Assembly: GCA_015345905.1 (NCBI GenBank)
Contig: JADDTR010000012.1
Span: forward strand, 752,578 to 816,577
DNA: 64,000 nucleotides
Direction of reading: 5' to 3'
From: Aotearoamyces nothofagi
Lineage: Eukaryota > Ascomycota > Leotiomycetes > Leotiales > Tympanidaceae
A model generated the notes under the pieces. It saw only the letters and a list, made by a program, of their open reading frames with translations, searched no databases and was not told the origin of the DNA. This document shows, one piece after another, positions 54,712 through 64,000 of the stretch; the first letter of the stretch is position 1; the number at the start of each line of letters is the position of its first letter. The translations under genes and the position numbers were made by a program.

Positions 54712-57415
54712 TCAAGCTAGATAAGTGTAAGAGCTGCCATCCCGCTCCATGTAATCTTTCTCGATCAATCTGCAGCTTGTTAGTCTCCTGCAATCATTTC
54801 ATAGAATCCGTTCATAGAGGACAACCGCCTGACATACTTCTCAATGTTTTTCTTGATCTCTCCCAGCTCCACAGCCCCTCGACTCTTTGTCTGATTAATA
54901 ACTTCTGCCACAAGACTCGCATGAGCCATGACCTTTCGACTCTTCATAATCCGTACAATTGCCGCCTGAGTCTCATATTGCCGATCTAGCGCCACGCGCT
55001 CATGCGTCTCCTGGTTCTCCTCTTTGGTCTCTTTAAGCTGTATTTGGTTTATTTTAATCCGGTATTTTGGATCAGAGAATGCAAGGTTAACTGTAAAAGT
55101 GTCCGTTTTTGCCACTTCCCTGCCCTTGGGATGCTTAGAGAGGATCCTGATTTTTCCGCACGCAAGAGACTGTAAAGTCCGAGAGAGTTCTGCATCGACG
55201 AGGGAGGTAGCTGACTGGATGTCTTCGTACGAAAGGTTTCCATCGGGCTCGATGTCGTTAAATAGTAGTAGTACAATGGCTTGGAATCCAGACACAACAA
55301 GCTCTTTCATGCCTCTATTGAATCGGGCTTTGACGACGCTGTGAGAAAGAGCGTGCTTCCATGTCAGCCGTCGTCCTGTGTGTTTGTGTTTGTAGTGTCT
55401 ATCGAACTTCTCGATGTGGCGGGCAACCTCAGAAGGAAGGTTGACTTTGACATCCGGATATGTGGGCCAGGCAGCCGCCGAGAGGACACTGACTTGGAGG
55501 TCAAGCGTCGTCTTGCTAGTGTTGGACAAGGATTGTTTGTACGCAATCATTTCATCGCGAGACAATTCTTGATCCTTGAACATCTGCTCGAGGTTATGCG
55601 TGAAGTTCGACCCGCACTCACTCTTAAGCTTTGTGAGCATGTTTCGCTCGGCGTCCTGGCTAGCACTTCTTGCCATCAAAAGGCGACGTGCTAGATCCTT
55701 TTTGTAGAAAGCTTCAAAGACATCTTTACCTTCAATGAATCGGAACAGTTCAAGGCCTTGTTCCAATTGACGGTCGAGTTCTGCATCCTCGTCGCCTGTG
55801 CTTGCCAATCCTTGTTTTTCTGCATCTTCTCTATCGGCAGCATCCGATGTTAGAGAACGAGGAACAGCTTTCAAGCCACCGCGAAGGAGTAAGTCAATAT
55901 ATTTTGCGATGACTTCTCCAACTTTCGATGTCCCGGCACCCCATGTGGTGGAATTCTTGCGGTCGTTGATAAAGTTACTGTATGCTTCCCGCATGGCAAA
56001 TTTGAAAGTTTCATCCTTATTGAAGGCATCTCGAGTAATAACGTCCAGTGACCTCTTGAGCTCCAGTAATCGTACCACCATGTTATCTCCATTTTCTTGA
56101 TCACTGATGATCCGCGCGCCAGCTTTCTTTATATATGCCTCCCAGGGCTCTTTCAGTTGTTCTTGCATCTTGGATGAACTTAGTAAGCTATACAATGATT
56201 TTAGTGAAACCGTATCATTAGAACCGAGAATATGAGCAACTCCGTCATTATCAAGTAATATGTTGGAGCGCTCCTTGACAAGAATCAATTCCGCATCACC
56301 TAGTAGTGCTCGTTTTGTTGCACTGTCAAAGTTGTATGTATCACACCGGGTACCTTCTTTATCTAGCAACTTTACGCAATGAGAGATATAGTCCTTAAGA
56401 CTGAGAGCCTCCCACGCTCTCGTCCTAAAAAACTCCCGCGAATACTCAAGAAATAACGGTTCAAAAGAATTTTTATAAAGGTCCATGATATGCAGCATCA
56501 TTATGGATTCCTTTAGTAGCGTCGAATCAAACTCAGCCTCCATATTTATTCGATCCAAACCGACAAGAGAGTTCAGATCATTATAGAGATATTTCGCAAC
56601 TCCGCTATTAGCACAGATGATCCTGCGGAAAAGACCGATGGACATGTCATTCAGCTGAGGATGTATTTTCGAGTTGAGTAGGAATGATCGATCAAGAAAG
56701 CTGAAGATCGAACGGATCTGCATCTATAACAGTAATGTCAGCGCTTGACCACGATACTGATGTGAAAGATCGTGTTTACTGATTGAGAATTCCATCTCTG
56801 CCAAATTCGGTGAACCGTACGTAAAGTCTCGAGTTTAATGAGTTGATTTTGAAGCTGGTCTAAAATTGGGGGTAGCATGCCAGCGCGGAGATATGCCTCA
56901 CACATGGTATGAATGTCATTATATAGTACTTCCTCCTCCCCGTTTCGACATAGGTCCTCCACATCGCGATAAAGTCGCTCCAAAGGCTGTTTAGGCCCCT
57001 GCCCATCAAGTATTGCATTCAAAGCTTCGAGAAGTTGAGCACGGATTTTGTCGTAGTGGACTCTAAGATTCGGACGCGGTGCCTCCCTTAAATTCTTAAC
57101 CACCAGCTTTCTGACACCCACATGTTGCGGATAATTCGACGTACGACCTATATCCACATCAGAGCGAGCAACCTGACAAGTATCCCTGCTCATACTGTGT
57201 TGTGGAGGGTACGATGACAGCAAATATATGGTTCTCGGCCGTTTTGAATCCGATTCCGTACTCAAGCCGCCGTCCCTCGACGCGTGTATCGCGGTCCCTG
57301 GGACCGCGGACGAAGCTTCTGTCTCTGCTAGCTTGTAGTCTGCCAACTTCCGTTTGGATGGCGATGGCGATTGAGATGAGTTGGGAGGATGAGACGAGTC
57401 TCTGGAGGGCTGCAT
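54712..57415 (-). CDS. CUL4: Cullin-4, scaffold of CRL4 ubiquitin ligases
   Basis: Exons 57415-56780, 56723-54838 and 54769-54712, giving 859 aa. A disordered N-terminus of about 100 residues (KRKLADYKL) precedes KLVVKNLREAPRPN, the CUL4 entry motif. Cullin repeats follow (QMQIRSIFSFLDRSFLL bridging the first intron; NDMSIGLFRRIICANS), then the cullin homology domain (DVFEAFYKKDLARRLLMARS, MFKDQELSRDEM). The neddylation helix is AAIVRIMKSRKVMAHASLV. The frame appears to stop at 54780, but GTATGT at 54837 splices to 54769, giving LIEKDYMERDGSSYTYLA, the conserved cullin end. N-terminus plus K-L-V-I/V-K-N marks it as CUL4 and not CUL1/3. CUL4-Ddb1 acts in replication licensing, repair and heterochromatin; Cdt2 (25.7-28.0 kb) is one of its receptors. 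Confidence 0.94.
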
Positions 57416-57898
57416 CTACCGCAAGAGATGCCCCCCTGCGGACATGTAGTCGATCGTAGGTACCTTAGCTGGCGAACGGGCCAGTGTTATTGATTTCGCT
57501 GGATCGCACGGTATCGATTTGCTAGCAAGGGCCAACGATTTGGTGCAAAGTCAATGGGTGTCAAGTTGTTATAGAGGCTGCTTAGTATGTTGCGTGGATC
57601 CACAGGTAAGGTAGTTTACGATTTGAATAATGTCGTATCTAATGACGCGAAGTCGGAAGCTCGCGTGAAATCGTGGCGATAAGAATGATTAAGGCCGAAC
57701 CTTAAGACTACAGGGTCACATTCACATAAGATACTTACTGCAACATGTACACATTATCAAGGATTAGAATAAGAACTTGGTAGTCACTTGTCAGATAACC
57801 ATGATGGATCTAGCAGGTCTTCGAGACCAGATATAAGTCCATTAGCTATCTAAGTACTCAAATGATGCAGGGCGCCCTATTTAACCTTTCCTACTCTA
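57416..57898. other. Spacer between NUP192 3' end and CUL4 start
   Basis: About 480 bp between two minus-strand genes, without a coding signal. A GGTAAGGTAG word occurs at 57604-57613. Confidence 0.45.
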
Positions 57899-60800
57899 TT
57901 ATGTAAAGGCTCCGAAAGACGTTTTCTTTAATTGGACCTCATGATCTTCGAACTGAAAGGTCGTTAGAACACAAACAATAGCATAAATAATTTGAAAATG
58001 ACTAGCAGGTAAGTTACTTACATCAAGGAAGCCACTCATTGATATGAGCAGCATATATAACTCGGCCAATTCATTGACGCTTTCATCTAGATCACTATCA
58101 TCTTCAGCACCAAGTTTCGCTGATCTCTTGAAGACCGTCAAGACTGAAGATCGATTCTCGGAGAGAAATTTTCGTGCTTGTGCAAGAGTTTGCTCATTCT
58201 GTGGGCCACGGCTTAAGACCGCTGCGTTGATGACCCTCATGAGTGCTATCAGTAACTGATAGTGCTTTTTGACCGCGTTGGCATCGTCGATGTCTACATG
58301 TATTAGTATAAACTATAGAAAAGTCCCAGAAAACATACCGACAATAAGATCGGGATCTATCGAAAACACTCTTGATTCTTTTACTGCTTGAAAGAGTCCA
58401 GAACTGAGGACAGCAGTCGCCCCATAGCGGGTCTGGCATGCATGAAGCAGCAAAGCAAGTTTTGCATTGCAATATGACAGTTGCAGATCCAATTCTATGA
58501 TGGTTAGTAGATGAGCGTCTCTATAGAGATTTATAAAGGCGGTTTACCCTTTTGTCTTAGATCATGAAGTTCATCTAATATATTTTTTAGGGAGTCCACC
58601 AAAAGCCCAATGAAGTTGAGCCGAGCAAGGGACTCAATAATGTACTTTGAATCCTCCTGCCGTGCAAGCACGACTAATGCGCCAAGCAACAAAGTTGCTG
58701 ATATCCTGCAGGTCTGTTCACCGGCGTAGGCATCATCACATATTATGCCCAGTAAAGGCTCTCCAGCAACCTTGATCGTCTGCACGTTATGTTTTCGTGA
58801 GATTGCAGAGCCCTTTAAGACGTCTGTCATACCGGTGAGATAGCGATAGCAGATGCTATATAAAGTTTCTTTGAGAGGTCCGTTTCTACTCGAAGATTGA
58901 ATGGCTCGAAGAGATACACCAAATAGGTGGAATAATCTCTCATTCGCTAAGTATCCAACGTCGTCTTTTTGGAAAACTTGAGACTCGAAGTTAATGCTAA
59001 ACAGCAAAAACTTTGCAAGTTGTGCAAGCTTCAGAGCTTCATCAAGATTATCGAAACTATATTTCTCGAGCTTTGACTCAATGATGAGCAAAGTTTGTAG
59101 TATAACTCTGAGTTTGTTCGTTCCTTCGAGACCGCTGGCATCTACCATCATCACTATCACCTGCACCCAGCCTTCTAATGCTTCCAAACGAGATGCACGT
59201 TTTTGTTTCAATTGATCTTCGATGATGATGTATGAGACTAAATCGTCGGCTTCAACGATAGCTGCTTCCTCATCGGGAGGTTGCAATTGTCCAAGATTCC
59301 GCACATCATTCGCTCTTAAAGTCAACAGCTCTTGGATTCGTCTCAGATCATAAATGGGTGGTCCATCTGCGACAGTATCCAGACAGACACTAAGATCAAT
59401 ATCTCTAAAGTAGGCAAGCTGGGGTGGTGGATTCTCTACGTTAATCCCTAGCTCCATGAAGTCAAACAAATCAAAGATATTAGCATTTCGGATCTGCTGG
59501 CCACTATCAATCGTGCTTGATCCCAGAAGTATATCAGAAATTTTGTGCTTTAGAGAAGGAGCATGATCTTTGGCGACTTGCTGAATTTCTGCGGCTACAT
59601 ATTGGAATAGAGTTGCTCGGTATCGAATAAAGTCAGACAGACCACTGGCTGATGTTGACATGGGGAACCTATTGCTTAAGTTGTCCAGGGGTTCTGGTCT
59701 ATCGAATGGCGTTTCCGGACTCACGACCAGCTCATTAAGAAGCATCTGAGAAAGAAAGTCATTTCGTCTCAGTTCCGCCATTGTAATGTCCGAAGTCAGT
59801 GGGGAGCTCCAAAGATTTTTCAAAACTCGCAGAGCTTTATTCTTTAGAGAGATAAGCCACCATGACATAACGTTACTTTCATACCGGACTGGACATTGCA
59901 TAGCAATAAAGAGGATCGAGTGGAAAAGAGATACCCCCCTGGCAAAGGGGCTGTCTTGGCTGACGTCAATGCTATCCATCCCACACAGAAAACCCATAAA
60001 TAAATGAGCGATTGTCGGACGATTGGGAGATGCTTCTAGGCAAGAGTTAAGGAAGTCAAGTATGTGAGCCTTGATGAGGCATGCATCTGATGTAGCACCT
60101 TTATCAATCTCAATATTTGACGTTAGCTCGTTGACAAGCGATCGAGCGACGCTCTCCAAGTCATTGCTAGACTCTAACGCTGCAATCACCTTGTTACGCT
60201 CCCAGCGCCCTGCTACGCCAGTCCTTGGTGGTGCGACGAGCTTGGGGGCTACCGAAAGCTTCTCCAGAAGTTTCAACGAAGCAATGGTAAGTTCAGGATG
60301 GCCAGCACCACAATAGAGCCCGAGATCACCTATGATTGATAAGTTGTTCAGAATCCCGTCCTCGAATGATGCAAAGGCAGCATTGGCAACAGGGGTGCGA
60401 CGGTGGATCGATTGTAGTTTGATGATTGGTCGTACGATATCTAGATATGTGGCTTGAAGATCCATCACAAGTGTGATTACCTCGATACCACGTAAAAGAG
60501 ACATCACAAGCGGCGAGTTTGGCGCTGCATTGCCAACTTCTCCAACATCTTGATGAATCGCGGCAAATAAAGCAGCCATTACTTTGTCATTGAACATCCA
60601 TTCCATTACCCTCGAGAAAGGATGTAGACGCACATAAGCTGCTAGGTCTGAAGCCTTGATAGCATTATCCACATTGACATTAGATCGATTGGCGAAGATC
60701 AGAAGGTCTTCGTTAAAAGTTTTCAAGCATGTAACAATGAAGTCCAATGATGCAAGGCGAAGCAGTCTTAGCTGTACAGGTTCGTTGATCTCTGTAGTCT

Positions 60801-63340
60801 TCCCCCCAAAGACTTGTCCCACAGCGAAATCGATATATGGGTCAATGCCAGGCATGCGACTCGATGAGCCTAGCGATTCTGGAAACGCTAGGCTGTCATT
60901 GAGACCGATTTCATCGCCATATGGCTCCACTAGGGTGCACAGCAGTTGTATGAATGCATGGGGTTCTTCGAAGCCGGTGCCTATCTCTTGGAATATGCCA
61001 CCTATCGCCCATGCAGACGTGGACTTTGACGCAGACGTTATAGGCAGCTGTGTTGAGGGCGAATATCCACCAGAAATCCATACATCAAGGGATAACCAGA
61101 CAAATTCGCCAACATCCCTTGTCTTCTCACTAAGTAGTGCTCGAAGAGTTGTAAACGCGCACGCTCTGAGTCGTGAAGGTATGTTGCTACTAGCAAGCTC
61201 ATAGAGTAAATCCGTGATTTTAAAAGTAGGATGAGTGAGAAGAAATTCTCTCGCTGTTGAACTTTCACTAGATAAACGTGAGATTAAGCGTAAATAGCTC
61301 TCAAGCATCATCGCCGACTCAGGTTCAGTCTCTGCCTGGTCGTTGTCTGGCTTTCCACTACGGTATGATGCAGGCTGCAGGGAAGGCCGATCACGGATTT
61401 TCGAGGAAAAGAAGCTTAATTCCTTGAATATTTGATCCCAAGTAAGAGATTGACTTCGTCTCATCTTGCCGGACGATAGGGAAGTCTCGGCAGCAAGAAA
61501 TCTGTGAGCTGCCGTGGCACATTCCGCATCCTCAGAAAGTGCTTGAAGCATCTCACAGAAGGCACTGACAAGTGGTGTAGAGGCCCGTCTCGAAGCCCAA
61601 TGTAGGAACCCTGCAAAATTGCTATCCGCATCCGACCAAAAGAGACTTGCTGACTCCGGCCGCCCTTCAAAAGCATAAGATATAATAACGAGAAATCTCT
61701 CTAGATCCAAATCGTGCTCGTGGGTTTGACTAAGTTGCCGTTGCTCGTCTTCGTCGAGCCTCAGTTTGCGTAGAACGTCAGGTAAATTTGTAATGAAGGC
61801 ATCGACGAATGACTCTAAATGCTCCATAAGTGCTAGCTGAAAGAAATCTGAAAAAGGAACAGAGTCAGGTACGATGGGAGGAGATTTGCGTTGCAGCCAC
61901 TGCCTCAGACCATGGCGCGCTGGATCTTGCCACTCGACGGGCTTTACATCGGCAGACAAGGACAGAATGAAGTCAAAGGCACCGTCTTTCAAAGCGTCTG
62001 TAAAGTGTTTGGATCTTTGCTCAAGTTCTAGGGGTTATCAGCGATGATACTTTAATAGCGAGAATATAGGTGAAAACTAAGCTTACTCACCATCTTCTTG
62101 ATCGACGCCCTCCATAGCGGGATCGGTACGACTATCCATACACAAGCCACTATACTCGCTCAACCACCACGCACATACTGCCGCATGAAGATAGTGCAAT
62201 GACCATGGATCTTGATCTTTATTGCCGATGATCTTTTGATTTAACCTTCGAGATTCCGAAAGGTTCACGGCCCCTTGGGTTGAGCCAAACCTGGAAATGA
62301 AGGCTCCCAGTGCCGGAAAGTAATGCACTATGGCGGTCGTCAGCGTGAACATTTAAGGTTAGATTGCATCATTAACATGCAGTTACTACATTGAAGGCAT
62401 ATTAGGGAGGCGAAGGCACGTGATAGCTGAAACGTACCTAGAAGATTGTTATACTTGTTAGCCCGCTTTAGGACATCCAATACCTGCTCAAACTCGGCAG
62501 TGGTTGCATAACCGCCTTTAATGAGATAGCCTACGATGATTCCAATTGATTCGTGTTGCTGAACCAGACTGACGCGTTGGTACTCAAGGGTTTCAGAAAA
62601 TTCAAGGCTCTGTCCCTGGCCTAGAACGCTTGCGCTGTTCAGCTTGTCCGCGAGACCTTGAAGCCATGTTTTGATTTCCTCCATGCTCTGGAGGCATTTT
62701 TGAACGAATTTCCGCGTATTACTGGGACCCTCCTCCCCTTGTAGCACTAAGCCAACCACATCCTGAAATGTGTCCCGGATCTCTTCATATAACTGTTTGA
62801 TACTTGCGTACTGCTCTTTCTCTTCGGAAGTATTCTGCTCACCCTGTAGCTTGGAATCGATTGACTGTTGTGATTCTTGTAGGACAAGTCGAAAACAGTC
62901 GAGTAGATATTTCCGCGTCTGGTGGAATCTAATAACTGCACATTCTAAAACTGATCGACCAAGCACCTCTGCGTCGTCTTGAGCATCTAGGAATATCCGC
63001 GCCGCATCGATTTCGTCCAAATTGAGCGCATCTGCCAACTGTAATGCGCCTTGTTTGAAGTCTTCATTGATCGTGTACTCCTCATCCCGTGCCTGAAATT
63101 TACCTGCCACCGCAGAAGTTAGCATTTTCTCAAGTGAGCTCGCGAGTCTGCCATACCAGTATCTAAACTTTTCCTGCTCTTATCGTTTCGCGGAGCTTTT
63201 TCTAGAAGATGTCTGAACTCCTCAATCCGAGCTTGTAGCTGAGCCCATAGCCGGTCAAGATTGGGTAGCCGCTGCTCTGAGAGCGCAAGAAGCTCTCTGT
63301 GTAAAATTTCGAGCCCTTCAAGGCCACCAGGCTCAACCAT
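57899..63340 (-). CDS. NUP192: Inner-ring nucleoporin Nup192 (Nup205 homologue)
   Basis: Exons 63340-63157, 63103-62438, 62327-62091, 62027-58548, 58494-58339, 58293-58022 and 57952-57899, giving 1682 aa, the expected length. The spliced start has LLALSEQRLPNLDRLWAQL and KSLDTGKFQARDEEYTINED, both recognisable in fungal Nup192; the second runs over intron 1. Further family segments are LQLADALNLDEIDAARIFLD, WSLHYLHAAVCAWWLSEYSG and YCNAKLALLLHACQTRYGA. The protein is an alpha-solenoid without catalytic residues. It binds Nic96, Nup53 and Nup145N in the inner ring of the nuclear pore. The last intron (58021-57953, 69 bp) is frame-neutral and stop-free, so its retention would add 23 residues. 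The gene is divergent from the probable TEL1 gene (463 bp). Confidence 0.94.
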
Positions 63341-63803
63341 CGCTGTAGTGGTCAGCAGACAGCAGAAGCTTGGGGGTCAATAATAGCAAAACAGAAACGC
63401 GGACGGTAGAACTAGATTCGATCCCTTTGGTCTTCGTAAATGCAGCATCTGGTTCTGTAGTGGCCCAAGTTTCGATCTCTTTGAGATAAATACTGAGTTC
63501 GCGATACAGTACGCGACGTCGATATCGCGTATCGCTTTCGCGGACTCTTAAACTGCGCTCTACAGATGCGCCTCACGAAACGAGCTCAACAACGAAACAT
63601 ACAACCAGCAGAATTCTTTAACTTCTACTATCAGCGTCTGTTACTGCTCTGAAGCTTAATAGTTGTTATTTGAATGCATTTCTTTATTCCGCTGAATATC
63701 GTTAAAGATATCTTCCAATGACGCCGTCCATCGTTAGCTTGTGCCTCAATCTTCATAGGAATTTCCATCCAAACGTGGAGAGCTCACGTTTTCTTTGCCC
63801 ATC
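63341..63803. promoter_or_regulatory. Divergent promoter NUP192 / probable TEL1
   Basis: 463 bp between start codons, with no coding frame of note. Contains both promoters and leaders; no specific site is identified. Confidence 0.45.
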
Positions 63804-64000
63804 ATGGCTCCAAGTAAGGGTGAGATCAATATCAAAAAGGCCATAGCTACTATGAAGCAGGGGACTGTGAAAGCCCGCTTAGAAGGAGTCGCAGGTATGT
63901 GATGAGTTATACAGCAAATGTAATGTGCTGATTCTTAGATCTCATTACAATATTCAAGCATAACCAAAAATCTTCCAATTTGTTAGTTTCTGTCCATTCT
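63804..64000 (+). CDS. TEL1: 5' end of a probable Tel1/ATM checkpoint kinase (partial)
   Basis: Exon 1 63804-63894 and exon 2 from 63939 (intron 44 bp) give MAPSKGEINIKKAIATM, then KARLEGVADLITIFKHNQ and SSNL. The pattern of a short basic helix, then A-R/E-x-x-G-x-A-D-L-x-x-I-F-x-x-N and SS-x-L resembles the first helices (TAN region) of fungal Tel1 kinases. A further donor (GTTAGT) follows at about 63981. Only about 45 residues are visible, so the assignment rests on one short motif; another helical-repeat protein is possible. Confidence 0.5.

Overview
The window is nuclear DNA of a filamentous ascomycete (Pezizomycotina). The genes are intron-rich, with short introns (mostly 45-140 bp, GT..AG, often with a CTAAC-type branch site). 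The gene set also fits: DOT1, ATG16, YPT7, NUP192, a C2H2 transcription factor with a fungal-type C-terminal region, a GH16 wall enzyme and an Rds1-type ferritin-like protein. A leotiomycete is my weak guess from general style; nothing in the sequence proves the class. All gene models were spliced by eye and their reading phases checked by hand; the reported function of each rests on recognised motifs and not on a database search.

Layout, left to right. The edge holds the 5' end of a small unrecognised gene (-). Then come eIF4B/TIF3 (+), RRP5 (-), an alpha/beta-hydrolase-like protein (+), DOT1 (+), ATG16 (-), YPT7 (+), an SLC35F5-like transporter (+), a JMJD7-like JmjC enzyme (-), a 2.3 kb AT-rich gene-free stretch, SPB1 (-), CDT2 (+), an orphan catalase C-terminal domain (-) and a Ras GEF of the CDC25 family with SH3 and WW-like domains (-). 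From about 33.8 to 44.1 kb there is no convincing gene. This is a strange spacer that turns from ordinary sequence into a GC-rich field of minisatellites and of short GTACTGTAC-type palindromes. It leads into the C2H2 transcription factor (+). After that follow a secreted GH16 glycosidase (+), a weakly supported hypothetical gene (+), the ferritin-like secreted protein (-), CUL4 (-), NUP192 (-) and the first exons of a probable TEL1/ATM kinase (+).

Functional links. RRP5 and SPB1 act in ribosome biogenesis and eIF4B in translation initiation. CUL4 and CDT2 are the scaffold and a substrate receptor of the same ubiquitin ligase (CRL4-Cdt2), although they lie 27 kb apart. ATG16 and YPT7 both serve autophagy/vacuole traffic and share a 385 bp divergent promoter. 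RRP5/hydrolase, SPB1/CDT2, NUP192/TEL1 and the left-edge gene/eIF4B are also head-to-head pairs.

Splicing matters here. The Ras GEF and CUL4 each read into an intronic stop, and their true conserved C-termini lie in tiny last exons (28 and 58 nt). eIF4B has a 4-nt first coding exon and appears to need a 3-nt micro-exon. No rRNA, tRNA, CRISPR array or intact transposon was found.
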